A stretch of 64,000 nt of DNA from Tillandsia leiboldiana. Lineage: Eukaryota > Streptophyta > Magnoliopsida > Poales > Bromeliaceae. This document shows, piece by piece, positions 32,309 to 44,264 of this stretch. Below the pieces are notes generated by a model. That model saw nothing but the letters and a program-made list of their open reading frames with translations. It searched no databases and was not told the DNA's origin. The position numbers and the translations under genes were made by a program. The DNA lies in NCBI GenBank assembly GCA_029204045.2, contig CM055076.1:21640269-21704268 (forward strand), written 5' to 3'. Position 1 is the stretch's first letter. Each line of letters starts with the position of its first letter.

Positions 32309-32635
32309 TAGTCCCACCAGGATGTTAGGGTTATAAGGTGTATAATGGGCCTCTCGCAATATCTGCTCTCTGATCTCCGCATCTATTGGCACACATGCTC
32401 GGTCTCTGTATCTTAGTACTCCTGAAGCATCTCATTGTAAAGTCTCCTGACTGATCACTCGGAGTTTGATCTCTAATCCTTGGTCAAGTGGGGGTCTTCA
32501 CTCTGTTTCTCCCTGATCCTGTCTAGCAGAGTGGGCTGCAAGACTAAAGATGTCAGTCTAGCAGTGACCCTAGGGGGACACAACCTCCAACTCGAGTCGT
32601 CTCATCTCCTCTAATAGCGGTGCCTGGGTCTGTGA
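32309..32635 (-). pseudogene. element B pol linker with zinc-finger start
   Basis: Continues after the stop at 32636. The text PIDAEIREQILREAHYTPYN matches the integrase N-terminal region of the related elements and is cut by the N gap. Frames upstream of it are broken, so at least one indel separates it from the RNase H frame. Confidence 0.7.
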
Positions 32636-35600
32636 TTAACATAGACAACTTTGCACCGCCCTTCTACTCAAGGCGTCAGCGACCACATTAGCCTTGCCTG
32701 GGTGGTAGAGAATATCTACATCATAATCCTTTAATAGCTCTAACCACCTACGTTGCCTCAATTCAGCTCCTTTTGCTGTGACACAGGTCTTTAGGCTCTT
32801 GTGGTCGGTGTAGATTTCACAATGCTCCCCATACAGATAATGGCGCCAGAGCTTTAGCGCAAACACTACAGCTGCAAGCTCCAAGTCATGGGTAGGGTAA
32901 TTTTTCTCATATTCTTTGAGTTGTCTAGATGCATATGCAATTACCCTCCCTTCCTGCATCAACACACAACCGAGTCCACTGTGTGATGCGTCGCTGTAGA
33001 TCACATATCCTTTTCCCATAACAGGAAGGGAAAGGATAGGAGCGGTCATCAGTCTATTCTTCAGCTCCTCAAAGCTCTTTTGACAGTCCTCACTCCAGAT
33101 AAACTTCACTCCCTTACGCGTCAAGCGAGTGAGGGGTGTGGAGAGCTTCGCAAAGCCTTCCACAAACCGACGGTAATACCCAGCTAAACCCATAAAGCTA
33201 CGTACCTCAGAAACCGTCGTCGGTCGGGGCCAATCACGGACTGCCTCAATCTTTGCTGGGTCCACTGCCACACCCGCGGCAAAAATCACATGGCCCAAGA
33301 AGACTACCTCCCGAAGCCAAAACTCGCACTTTGCCAGCTTGGCATACAACTTCTTCTCTCGCAGAAGTTGCAGCACAATCCTTAAGTGCTCCTCATGCTC
33401 GGCATCACTTCGGGAGTAGACCAAGATATCATCAATGAACACTACCACGAACCGGTCTAAGTATAGCCGGAAGATCAGGTTCATTAAATCCATGAACGCG
33501 GCAGGGGCATTAGTTAGCCCAAAAGGCATAACTGTAAATTCATAATGCCCATACCGTGATCTAAATGCCGTTTTCGGAATATCCTCGGCCTTTACTTTCA
33601 ACTGGTGGTAACCGGATTGTAGATCTATCTTAGAGAAGACACAAGACCCTTGCAGCTGATCAAAAAGATCATCGATGCGCGGCAAAGGGTACTTGTTCTT
33701 GATGGTCACTTTATTTAATTCCCTATAGTCCACACACAATCGAAGTGACCCATCCTTCTTTTTCACGAATAGCACCGGTGCTCCCCAAGGCGACACACTC
33801 GGTCTAATAAAGCCCTTGTCCATCAAATCCTGGAGTTGCGCCTTAAGCTCTCGCAGCTCAGCCGGTGCCATCCGGTAAGGAGCCTTTGAGATTGGCGCAG
33901 TTCCCGGAACTACGTCAATCACAAACTCAATCTCCCTATCTAGCGGCATGCTTGTCAGCTCAGGTGGAAAAACATCCGGGAACTCGCGGGCAATAGGGAT
34001 ATCCCCGAGTCCCGGTGCCGCCGTAGGCCCCTCAACAACACTAGCCAAAAAGGCTACACATCCTCGATGGATAATCTGCCTCGCTCGGGAAGTCGAAACC
34101 ATAGAGGCAAAGAAAGCACTCTGACATCCCCGGTATACCAACATTTCCTGGTCTGGCTCTCTAAAAGTGACGGTCCTCGCGGCACAATCAATGGTCGCAA
34201 AATACCGAGCCAGCCAGTCCATCCCGAGGACCACATCGAAGTCCTTCAATTGTCTCAGGACCAACAGGTCTGCTGGCATAATCCAGGACTCGATTTGCAT
34301 CGGGCAGGACCAACAACACTCCTCTACGTGCAAGGTGTGATCGGGAATCTGAACCTCTCGTGCACGTGGTAGAAGTCCTACCTTTAACCCATGTAATGAG
34401 GCAAATGATCTACTGATAAAAGAATGCGATGCTCCAGTATCAAATAACGTATGAGTCCTAATGCCAGAAAGTAAGGTGATACCTGCCACCACGTGATCTG
34501 CTGCCGAAGAGTCCTCTACCTGCGCAGCATACACTCGCCCACTCTGGGCTGGAGGGCGATACTCCGTGGGATAGGAAGAAGATGGCCTGCTTGCTGGAGC
34601 ATATGGCCGCTGAGCCGTCGACCGTTGCTGTGATGAAGATGGAGCCGATGCTGAAGAAGGGGCCGTCGATGGCGCATAAGGGCAAGTAGCTCGGACGTGG
34701 CCAGACTGTCCACATCTATAGCAGCGACCCCACCGCTGGTCGCAGGTGTTGGAAAAATGCTGACCTCCACAGAAAATACAATTGCTGGGGGCCCGGGGTT
34801 GTCGTGACTGCTGTTGTCGCTGAGGCTGTCGCTGCGACCCACGCTGCGACGGCTGGGATCTCTGCTGCTGCTGCCGCCTCTGGGGTCCACCAGGCCCTCG
34901 CCGCTCCGACCGTCCTTGGCCGGAAAACTGAGGCGGTGGCGGCCGGGGCGGCCTCCAGGAACTGGCCTGTCTCCCGTCGTCCTGCGCTGGTCGCTTTCTG
35001 TCTGCGCCTTGAGCGACCAGGGCCCCACGTCTGGCGACGACGTGGTCTCCCCTCTCAACCCACTGGGCATGCTCTGCTGCCTCCTCCAAGGTTTGTAGTC
35101 TCTGGGCATGCACCAGAGTATAGATCTCTGGGCGCAGGCCCGACTCAAAGAGCTCCACCTGGTGCGGTCCGTCCCTGGCGACGTAGGGTACGCAGTTGAG
35201 CAACCACGTGAACTCCTGAAAGTAGTCCAATGCTGTCCGGTCGCCTTGCCGAAGATTCTTCAAATCATCCTCCAGCTTTTTCTTCATACTCGTGGAAAAG
35301 TATGTATCCAGAATCATCCTCTTGAACTCTGACCAGGGTAGCTGTCGAGTGATCTGGAACTCCAGAGGCTCTACCCGACGCCACCATGCATCAGCGTCCC
35401 CGTCTAAGCAGTGTACAGCCATATGTACCCTGTACTTCTGGTCAATGAAGAAGTCCCGGAATAACTTCTCCATTGACGAAAGCCAAGTCCCGATCTCCCA
35501 CGGCTGGGTATTCCGCCCTGAAAACCTGGGCGGTCCCCGCTTACAGAACTGAGTAAGTTTGTCAGCAATCTCCTGCTCCTCCACAGGAGTCAATGGCCGG

Positions 35601-35926
35601 ATTGCTCCTTGAGCAACAGGGGATGCCGTGGTCACCGGTCCAACTGGGGAAGCCACAGCAGGGGAGGGTGGTACGGGAGAACTCTCAGGGGGTGCAACAA
35701 CAGGCTGCGCCCTCTGTTCTAACATCTGCGTCAGCCGACCCATGGCCTCCTCCTGACGCCGCACGGCCTCTGACATCTGGGCCATCTGAGCCTGAAGCTC
35801 CTGCACCTCACTCTGCTGGCTCTGCTCGGACTCCTCCGGCTCGGGCTCAGGGGAATCAGGCTGAGAACGCGTCAACATCCTACGTTGCGGAGGCATCCTA
35901 CCACAAGAAACCACACTCAGTATCAT
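32636..35926 (-). CDS. element B gag-protease-RT-RNase H polyprotein (partial pol)
   Basis: 1096 codons without interruption. Start is more likely MPPQRRMLTR (residue 11) than the first Met. Retrotransposon gag domain about 130-300 (LEDDLKNLRQGDRTALDYFQ), CCHC knuckle CYRCGQSGHVRATC (402-415), protease DTGAS (496-500), RT with FIDD (830-833), RNase H with D979 and D1041. These make the capsid, cut the polyprotein and copy the RNA in virus-like particles. It ends in a TAA right after VVADALSRRAVQS, where related elements read on into integrase, so integrase is not produced in frame. The stretch KTCVTAKGAELRQ replaces the common YMFTKKELNLRQ form in RNase H and may reflect local mutation. Confidence 0.94.
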   Translation of the reverse strand: MILSVVSCGRMPPQRRMLTRSQPDSPEPEPEESEQSQQSEVQELQAQMAQMSEAVRRQEEAMGRLTQMLEQRAQPVVAPPESSPVPPSPAVASPVGPVTTASPVAQGAIRPLTPVEEQEIADKLTQFCKRGPPRFSGRNTQPWEIGTWLSSMEKLFRDFFIDQKYRVHMAVHCLDGDADAWWRRVEPLEFQITRQLPWSEFKRMILDTYFSTSMKKKLEDDLKNLRQGDRTALDYFQEFTWLLNCVPYVARDGPHQVELFESGLRPEIYTLVHAQRLQTLEEAAEHAQWVERGDHVVARRGALVAQGADRKRPAQDDGRQASSWRPPRPPPPQFSGQGRSERRGPGGPQRRQQQQRSQPSQRGSQRQPQRQQQSRQPRAPSNCIFCGGQHFSNTCDQRWGRCYRCGQSGHVRATCPYAPSTAPSSASAPSSSQQRSTAQRPYAPASRPSSSYPTEYRPPAQSGRVYAAQVEDSSAADHVVAGITLLSGIRTHTLFDTGASHSFISRSFASLHGLKVGLLPRAREVQIPDHTLHVEECCWSCPMQIESWIMPADLLVLRQLKDFDVVLGMDWLARYFATIDCAARTVTFREPDQEMLVYRGCQSAFFASMVSTSRARQIIHRGCVAFLASVVEGPTAAPGLGDIPIAREFPDVFPPELTSMPLDREIEFVIDVVPGTAPISKAPYRMAPAELRELKAQLQDLMDKGFIRPSVSPWGAPVLFVKKKDGSLRLCVDYRELNKVTIKNKYPLPRIDDLFDQLQGSCVFSKIDLQSGYHQLKVKAEDIPKTAFRSRYGHYEFTVMPFGLTNAPAAFMDLMNLIFRLYLDRFVVVFIDDILVYSRSDAEHEEHLRIVLQLLREKKLYAKLAKCEFWLREVVFLGHVIFAAGVAVDPAKIEAVRDWPRPTTVSEVRSFMGLAGYYRRFVEGFAKLSTPLTRLTRKGVKFIWSEDCQKSFEELKNRLMTAPILSLPVMGKGYVIYSDASHSGLGCVLMQEGRVIAYASRQLKEYEKNYPTHDLELAAVVFALKLWRHYLYGEHCEIYTDHKSLKTCVTAKGAELRQRRWLELLKDYDVDILYHPGKANVVADALSRRAVQSCLC

Positions 35927-36165
35927 ATCCCCACACGACCTAATCTAGCGAAAGTCAAAGACATCCCCATATTTCTGTGACTTTATGTTGTCTGCAGCCA
36001 ACATAACGGTTCACCAGAAATTGGGCATGTCGATCCCTCTTCTCTCACTGGAAGAGTCAAACAATAAATCAACGACTTTCGCAAATATCACGTCTCTCGT
36101 ACCCTATCATCCTAGGGTCTGCCAAAAGCCTAGGGTTTTCTAAGTCCCAACTGACCTATCCCTAA

Positions 36166-36177
36166 GCTCTGATACCA
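36166..36177 (-). promoter_or_regulatory. primer-binding site of element B
   Basis: TGGTATCAGAGC on the minus strand, eight bases after the 5' LTR: initiator tRNA-Met type. Confidence 0.92.
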
Positions 36178-36185
36178 ACTTAATC

Positions 36186-39100
36186 TGTCACGCCCCGGAA
36201 CCCGGGCTCGCCAACAGATCCGCCGTGCACACGGGATTTCCCGAGTACACGAAGCGCTGGTAACCTGCTCCGATATAATATGAACAATAAAAGAGCATAA
36301 TACAGAGCTGAAGTAGAAGAACCACATAATATCTCAGACTGGGACTACAAATAAGGCTGTAATAAGTACAATAATCTCCCAGCTCACCAAAATAGTACAA
36401 CCAGCTGGCCAGTGCCAGACTCAAAGAAAGAAGAAATACCACAGTCTGAGTAAAGAGTACAACATCTGTCTAAAATCCACTCTCGGTCTCACAGGAGATC
36501 TATCTACTCAGCGATCCCCTTACCTTTATCAGCCGCTGATAGCCTAGCAGCTCCCGCAGACGACTCTGCAAAATAAAGAAGAAGAAAGAGAAAAACAGTA
36601 ATGGGGGTGAGAACTACCAGATAAACCAGTAGCCTCCCCTAGTGGGCAAAACCTCAACTCTGATGCACCCACTAGGATTACTAGAGGCCCGAAAGGAAAA
36701 CGTGGTAAAGCTGTAAGCAGAAGTGCTGAATAAAGGGGAAACCACCACTAGCTTGCCTCTAAATGCAGTGCCAAAAGGAATGACTGTATGTATGCATCAG
36801 TATCTAACATGCCTGCCTGAATAAACCCAATCTTATGCCACCAGTAAAACTGGTACTGCCTGCTGTGCCTTGCCTGCCAAATCGGGTATGCTGGCCAATG
36901 CATAACACCGATAGGGAATGAGAGTCTCAAGGACTCAAGCCTGCCTGTAACACACTCCGGAGTGGCACTCGAGGGGAGCGACCCACACGAGTAAAAGTAC
37001 CTCAGTAATAAGTATCATAAGTGCCGTAAACAGCAGGACTGGATCATGACTATGATCAAAGTGGGAAAAGCCATCCACTAAGAAACCCTGATCTGATGCC
37101 ATAGTACTCAATAAGTGGGAAAAACCATCCACTAGAGAAAAGCCCGATCCCCTGCTGATGCCCAAAAATAGGCCAGACTCAACCCCATTCTGATGCAAGG
37201 ATAAACATCCGGTCGACCGCCTACTGTCCGCGGTCACCGCAACACCCCACAAGTTTATAATCTAACATATCCTTGGCTATACTATCCCAAACCCCTGCTC
37301 ATACTCGAGCGACAAGCAACTGAAAGCAAAAGAGAGCAATAAAACATGTCAAGTCTTAATATGATAGTGTAGCAATAAATAGTGGCCCTACCTGATGTCC
37401 GGGCATGCATGCAACTGTCTTCATTTTAAAAGTTGTAAAATAGTGTCAAAGATTTAAAAAGATTGATTTACTGAATAAAAGTCATTTGCATGCGAGATTA
37501 TAGCCTTTGTCTCAATCACAGTGTCCTAATATAAGTCATCATATCATCTGTGGGGTTATCTTAAATTTTAGAAGAGTTCGTCCCAGCGGTTCTCGTCAAT
37601 TGTCACATTAGTTCGTCCCAATAGTTCTCATCAATTGTCCTGTTAGTTGTCCTGTTAGTTTGTCCTGTTAGTTGTCCTGTTAGTTGTCCTGTTAGTTTGT
37701 CCTGTTAGTTTGTCCCAATGGTTCTTATCAATTATCATATTAGTTTGTCCCAGTGGTTCTCATCAATTGTCATATTAAATTTTAGGGGAGTTCCAGTAAT
37801 CCCAGTGAGCTTGTCAAAAATGAGGTAAGCAACGACCGCCCACCTTGAACAGCTCAGATCACACCCAGATAGTCTCCTGGCTGTCCACAGTCCCCTAAAA
37901 CTGCTGTCTGCCAAAAACGATGCCCTACAGCAACACACATTGCACAGGGTGTAACTATAGTATTCATAAAAATACATCTTTTGCTGTTTTTCAAATGGCA
38001 CGAAAAGAGAGGAGTTTTTCACCTCTTTACATTGATCAGAAAAATCCAGAAAAATTACGGTTGCGTTCCTCGCGAAGAGTAGATCAAAATCGACTATTTA
38101 AACGTCTCGATCTGATGCTCCTACGCCAAGATAAAAATCGGAGAAGTTGACGCTGTCCAGAAATTTCCACAGCAAAAAGGGGGGTCAAAGAGACCTCGGA
38201 AAACGTGCCAAAAGTACGAAATGGAGCAAAGTGATCAACACGGAAATCGAAGCCTTACCTCTTAGGAACGCGCTGTCGTGAAAATCGTCCAAAAATTCCT
38301 CCTAGTTAGCACTCAGGGAATTTCCGACGGAACTGCGACGGGAAATGGGCCGAAAAAGAGAACCGTCGCAGTGCGCCGCGTCGCAGATAACTCACTAACT
38401 GTAACTCCAAAAATTCTAAAATCTGGAGGAGAGAGAGAGGAATATTTTTCGTAGAGAGCTCAACCTCAGATTCTCTCTCTAAGGGCTCAAAAACCGAGGT
38501 GCAAAGAGAGGGGGTGGGGGACCTCTTATATAGTGGGCCAAAGGGAATATTCCCACACGGGATCCGGATCCGAACAGGAAACACCGAAATGGGCCAACCA
38601 GAAAGCGCCACGTGTCCACAAAACAGCAAACAGCCTGTGCAGGCCTAAGGAAAAATCGCCACGTGGCCACGTGGTGCACATGGCCGGTCCGCGCTCCGGG
38701 TCTTCCGGATCCTGTCAGCCAATGGGAGCTTGCCACGTGTCACCATCCCACGTGCCTTCTGGAAGTCGGCCCACCAATGGGGAAGCGCCACGTGGCAAGG
38801 AAGGTCTTCGGTGCTCCCGGTGCACGCCAGGCCGTGGACCGCGCACCAGTGCCCCCTGCCCGCGCCTGCCCGCGCTGCCCGCCGCCGTGCGCCGCCGCCC
38901 GCCGCCGCTCGCCGGTCGCCGGAACAGTAATTCCGGCGGCCAGAGTTACTGTTCCGGCATGAACAGTACCGAGGTGTCGAAAAAATAAAGTAAATATACC
39001 GTTTCGATCGTTTTCGCGTGCTGAGTCCAAATACGACGTCCATTTTGCCAAATTCTCATCCGAAATTTTGCCGAAAGCTCCCGAAAAATTCCATTTGCTC

Positions 39101-39225
39101 CGATTTTCGCGCAGAGTCTATATTAAATGTCCAATTTCGATTCTACAAGCTCTGTTTCACCGAATAAGCTCCCCGCAGTCACTGTTTAACGTTGCACAGT
39201 TCCTGCGGGAGTCTGGATCATCACA
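36186..39225 (-). repeat. LTR of element B (5' LTR, right on the map)
   Basis: 3040 bp, near-identical to the left LTR. It lacks a GC-rich stretch of about 51 bp near 38880 that the left LTR and the duplicated copy at 54411-56418 both have. TATA on the minus strand at 38525-38533. Its part from 37290 on is the start of the large duplication. Confidence 0.95.
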
Positions 39226-40695
39226 GTGAGGACCCCCACTTGATGAGGATTAGAGGGCAGATTCGGACTGTGCAGATAGGGGATTAATCTGTGGATGCTT
39301 TGGGAGTACTACGGTACAGGGATCGAGCGTGTGTGCCTATGGACTCTGAGATCAGAGAGCAGATTATGAGAGAGGCCCATTATACACTTTATACCATCTA
39401 TCCTGGTGGCACTAAAATGTATAAGGACCTCAAGGCATATTTTTGGTAGAATGGTATGAAGCAGGATATCGGGAGGTTTGTGGCTCACTGTTTGACTTGT
39501 CAGTAAGTGAAGGCGGAGCACCGGGTTTCTGCTGGCAAGTTACAGAGTCTTCCAATCCCCAAGTGGAAATGGGATCACATCGCGATGGATTTTTGTCACT
39601 GGACTGCCGAGGGCGCAGAGTGGAGCTGACGCGGTAGGGGTAGTCATGGATAGACTCACCAAGTCTGCTCACTTCCTACCTGTGTAGGTGACTTGGCCTT
39701 TGGAGCGGCTTGCTCAGGTGTACCTGGATGAGGTGGTGAGGTTACATGGTGTACCCGCCTCGATTGTATCAGATAGAGACCCGAGGTGTGTCTCGCATTT
39801 CTGGGGGAGTTTACTGACAGCCTTGGGGACACAGCTCCGGTTTAGCACAACATTCCACCCATAGACCGATGGACAATCTGAGCGCACCATACAGACCCTC
39901 GAGGATATGTTGAGAGAGTGCGTCCTGGATTTTGCAGTAGGATGGTACCGGCACTTAGGATTGGTTGAGTTTGCGTACAACAACAGTTATCAAGCGAGCA
40001 TTCATATGGCTCCGTTTGAAGCGTTGTATGGACGCAAGTGTTGGTCGCCCTTATATTGGAGCGACGTGGGTGAGAGGAGGACTTTGGGACCTGAAATACT
40101 GTTGGAGGCAGAGGAAAAGGTCAGATTAGTACGGCGACATCTTGAGACCGCCCAGAGTCGACAAAGGAGCTACGCTAATACTCGACGGCGAGACCTAGAG
40201 TTTCAGGTTGGTGATCATGTCTTTTTGAAGGTCTCGCCTTCGAAAGGGGTCCGGAGATTTGGAGTTCGTGGGAAGCTCTGTCCCTATTTTATTGGACCCT
40301 TTGAGGTACTTAAGAGAGTAGGCCCTATTGCGTACCGAGTTGCACTTCCCCCGCGCCTTGCAGGAGTTCATGATGTTTTCCACGTCTCGGCCTTGAGGAG
40401 ATATGTTTTCGATCCTTCACACGTGATTGACTTCACTCCACTTGAGATCGGTGAGGACCTTGGATACGTGAAGCGCCCGTTGTGGGTTCTAGCTCGTGAG
40501 GTGAGAGAATTGCGCAACCGGGCTATACCGTACGTAAAGATTTTGTGGAGCAATCACGAGGAGCGTGAGGCCACTTGGGAGCTAGAGACGGCAATGAGAG
40601 ATACCTATCCTTTCCTGTTCGAGGCTTCTGGCTGAGGTACGTCTATTTTTGTTTTCTTAGTTTCAAGGACGAAACTTTCTTTTAGTGGGGGAGGA
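39226..40695 (+). pseudogene. element D, right part: integrase and chromodomain-like tail, first copy
   Basis: Takes up the D text interrupted at 28162 (from GQSE to SEDPHLMRIRG). It holds a degraded zinc domain (REAHYTLYTIYPGGTKMYKD, then VAHCLTCQ) with stops near 39284, 39447 and 39504 and another at the position of HPQTDG (39862). From 39907 to 40635 a clean 242-codon frame remains: the integrase C-terminal half, GPFEVLKRVGPIAYRVALP and the tail SNHEEREATWELE. Loss of the catalytic half makes it dead. Confidence 0.9.
40683..40695 (+). promoter_or_regulatory. polypurine tract of element D
   Basis: TAGTGGGGGAGGA lies just before the LTR and matches that of element B. Confidence 0.8.
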
Positions 40696-43436
40696 TGTGG
40701 TGTCCCAGTTTTTTCGTGCGACTTGACTGAGTGGTCGATGGTGAGAAAACACCTATTATTGGTGTATCGAGCCCGTTGTGCGTCAAACGGATGCCAAAAA
40801 CGGACTCAGCATGCGAAAATGTTGAAAATCAGCTATTTTCGGACAAAATGGGCCTAACGGGCCGGATTTTCGGGTGAGCCGGTCCACGGCCCACTTGGCG
40901 TGCACCGGGACCAGTGAGGGCCGCGGCGGGGACACGTGGCAGGTGCTGAGTGGTCGGGCGGCGGCGCGGGAGTCGAGGCGCCGCACGCGCCGGGCGCGGC
41001 GCATAGTGGACCACGCCAGGACGCGTGGCACGCGCCCGTTTGCGGGCGCATGGACCCGACGGACCGCGGTCCGTGCGCCTCGCCGTGAACCCCGCTTCGA
41101 CACGTGTCGCGCCCGGGTGAATCCGGGCACGCACAGTGTGGGTCGGGGGGCCAGGTTTCGGGTGCCCGATTCTTGTGCCCGAATCCGCAACTCCCTTTTT
41201 TGTGGGTTTGGGCTATAAATAACCCATTTGTGCATTCTTTTGGGGTTTTTCCGGGCCTCTCTTGAGCCCTTCTTCGACAGGAACCTTCCTCGGCGACTCT
41301 TCTTCGATATTTGAGATCCCGAAGATTTTTTGGAAGACTTTCATCAGCTTCCTCCCCGACATCGCGAGCTTCGACGTGCCTTCCATACCGAACTTTTCCG
41401 TCGACGTTTCGTCCGAAGGCTCCCCTGGGCTGATCCGAGGGAGTTTTTGGCCGATTTTTGCGGTATCGTTTCCACGAGAGGTAGGTCTTCGATTTTTGTG
41501 TTATCGCTTCTCTCAGTTTTGGGTTTTTATTGGGGTTTTTGGAGCATCTTTGAACCCCTTTCTTCTTGCTAGTTTTTTGGGACAGCGGAGCTTGTTTGTT
41601 TTTTATCTCGGTGCTCAGTTATCGGATTTCAGCCCGTGAGAACTCGATCGATATCTACGCTTCACGGGGATCACAGGCGTATTTTTATTAGAATTTTTGG
41701 AGATCATATCAAAGGTGATATTTTGACTTCTTCTGGACTGATTTTCTACAGAGTTGTCATTTTGGGGATTTTTTCTTACCGCTGTGTTTGGTCTGTATCT
41801 CAGCGGCCGGGAGGAGTTTTTTGGTGTTTTTGGGCTCGTTGGGATGGTGGGAATCTGAGGAGTACCCCCGTTCAGTTTGGGCTTATTCGGATTTTGGATC
41901 GACGCGTGCATTCGGGTGGATTGCTTTCGTCTCCAAAACCGGTGGACGATTTTCTAATTCTATAGGATAGTGAGCATGCATGTTTATCAGACGAGATAGA
42001 AAGAATGTTGGTGATAGATGATATTTCCTTTTGTTGATGTTGAGATCATGTTGGTCAGCGTTCCCTATTTATGTTCAGGTTACTTAAATACTATTATTGG
42101 AACTTTGACCTAGCACCTTGTCATATGTTGCATGTTTCAACCAGACTAGTAGAAAACTCCAACTTGGGCTAGTTTATTTATGTTTTATACACTCCCACAC
42201 ATTTATTCATTTTTCCTGGACTTAGAGTGTTCCTCGCCCAGGTAGTGGGCCGAGTAGTCGGGATGTTGTGGGATGCATGTTACATTCGTGCCTGGGGGCC
42301 GAGTGGAGTCTGATAGCTGTGATTAGATCAGTGCTAGTCTTGGGAGCCGTCTGAGTCGACGGTGGGTCCCGACTGTCGAGTATTTACAGCCAGTGAGTTA
42401 GAGATGTGATTTGGGTACTGTCGATCCTGTTGATCGTGGATTTGGATTATAGCCTGCATGAGCCATATTGAGCTCGGCAGAGATGAGCGAATACTTTCCT
42501 CGATGGGGTCGCGCCCCACGAGTGCCGCTTCGGAGCTAGGCCTGTTACTTTGCTATCGCGACTTGTCGACGCAGTCCCTCTGGCTGGGCCCTTCTTAGGC
42601 AGTCACGGACGCCCTACGTAAGTCTAGTCCTCCGTGGATGTAATGGCAGTAGGTGGGCGCAGGTTTGACTGAACCCTATGTGGCAGTCAGTGTAGATTGA
42701 GTGATTGTTTTATCGAGAGATAGTAGATGCATCATGTTTCATTTGTATCACCCCTTGAGCATTTAGATAGAGGCATAGTAGCTGTAGAGTTATTTCCAGC
42801 CTTTTCTTTGTAGTACTGCATCTGTTACTTTATGCCTCTGGTAGACTTAGTGGGCAGACCGTCGGGCTTGGTGGCGGTACCCACTGAGAACTACGTGTCG
42901 GTGTAATTCTCACACCCTCTGTCGGTGACAGTTTTGCAGAGGCATCTTCGCTAGTTCCTACCTCTGCTGTTGCTGCTTCTTCTGATCGAGGCGATGGAGT
43001 CATGAGCTAGATCCCTACCTGTCTTTGGAGAGTAGCTGTACCCCCCCTTGTTGGAGATTTATAGTACAGTCAATTAGATTAGTATATTTTACTCTTTTGA
43101 GTGTTTTCTTTATTTTGAGAGACTGATGTATGGTGAGGATTTGACTTGTTCTGTGAGCCTGTATACTGATGTATTATTATTTTAGTTTACCTCCCCGTTT
43201 AGGTTCTTAGATGTTGTATCAGAGGATGATGTATTGATGGATATTGTATTTTTATTTCCAGTTGTACAGTGGTTGGATTTTTAGTTTTACAGCAGTTTAC
43301 TTTCCAGCTCTGATATCTATATAGTAGTTGTAGTATCTTTTTTGCAGTTTAGTCGCTTCATCTATATGGGGCTTCCCGTATGGGCGGCGGATCTGTTGGC
43401 GAGCCCGGGTCGCAGTTTCGACCCCGGGGCGTGACA
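40696..43436 (+). repeat. 3' LTR of element D, first copy
   Basis: 2741 bp, starting TGTGGTGTCCCAG after the polypurine tract and ending CCGGGGCGTGACA. TATA (TATAAAT) at 41214-41220; two CACGTG boxes upstream at 40933 and 41101. The 5' LTR of D is not in the window, so no target duplication can be tested. Open frames inside are judged non-coding. Confidence 0.88.
41214..41220 (+). promoter_or_regulatory. TATA box in the D LTR
   Basis: GGGCTATAAATAACCC context, with the copy at 58406-58412. Confidence 0.65.
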
Positions 43437-43611
43437 TCTACCAAGGGTAATGGAACATTATAATCTCTAAACATAACTCAACTAGCTCAAGATGAACATA
43501 AATATCACAAGACTTTCAATTACCATAAATGAACATTACTACAAATAAGATCCTAGATCCATGATCATGTACCAAAAGTCAAGTAAGCATCCATCATCAT
43601 AACATAGTTTT
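43437..43611. other. short unassigned flank
   Basis: AT-rich sequence after the D LTR with nothing recognised. The same sequence follows the second copy at 60630. Confidence 0.5.
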
Positions 43612-44264
43612 GTTGGGTTAAGTATAATATGGATCTAAATAGGGAAAAAAACACCTAGAGGGGGGTGAATAGGTGTAAACGTTTAAACACTCAAAAATCG
43701 TTGCGCAATAAAACCCAACGCGGAAATAAAAAATAACACGCAAGATTTTTACGTGGAAAACTCCAAACCGGAGTAAAAAACCACGGGACCGATAACACGG
43801 TGAAATCCACTAGAATTATAACACGTACAAAGGTGATATACCGTACTCATAGACGACTCAACCTTTTTCCATACGCTCCTAGTTGATCTTCTCCGCTCGC
43901 TCCGCAACGCTTCTCGAATCCACGATCTGCGTCCAACGCCGTATCCACGACGTCTGACCGAATCCACGGTCTTCACCCAGTAGCACGTCTCGAATCCACG
44001 AACGTACCTCGCTCCGAATCCATGAGAGCGGTAGCACCTTGAATCCACAAGGCCACGCGAGTCCACGCGCCGATTTTGGGGAAATCGTTGTTTTTTCGGT
44101 GGTGATGATCCGCCGAATACTTAGATTAGAAATAAATCGGAAATACCATCTAAGTATTCATTGATTTGATTCTACTCAAAATCTGAGTATGAAAACCTAG
44201 AATCAAATCAATCAATATAGATGAAGAAACATAGGATTAAATCTATTGATTTCCTTTCTTCTCT
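43612..44264. repeat. unclassified LTR-like fragment interrupted by element C
   Basis: Begins TGTTGGGTTAAGTATAA and contains CACCTAGAGGGGGGTGAATA, a motif I associate with LTRs of some plant copia (SIRE-type) elements. No coding part is present. It is cut by element C at 44265; the continuation on the other side is not seen because the right LTR of C is truncated. Tandem GAATCCACGA motifs occur near 43910-44060. Confidence 0.4.

Larger units (their letters stand above)
28163..39225 (-). mobile_element. element B: Ty3/gypsy (Tekay/Del-like), 11.06 kb, nested in element D
   Basis: LTRs of about 3.05 kb at both ends (28163-31216 and 36186-39225), beginning TGTCACGCCCCGG and ending GGATCATCACA on the plus strand. 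The element is read on the minus strand: PBS at 36166-36177, gag-pol 35926 to 32636, integrase 32208 to 31269, PPT at 31217-31228. The target duplication GTGAG is exact (28158-28162 and 39226-39230), and removing B rejoins the pol text of element D. A 100-N gap lies inside the integrase. A stop and frame breaks make it non-autonomous as assembled. Confidence 0.96.

Noticed and set aside
40783..41970. Several 60-150 codon frames in the D LTR (also at 57798-59163)
   Set aside because: They lie in a 3' LTR around its promoter and leader, overlap on both strands and match nothing known.
43749..44066. A 105-codon minus-strand frame (also at 60942-61259)
   Set aside because: It lies in the unclassified LTR-like fragment, covers short repeated words, and matches no family I recognise.
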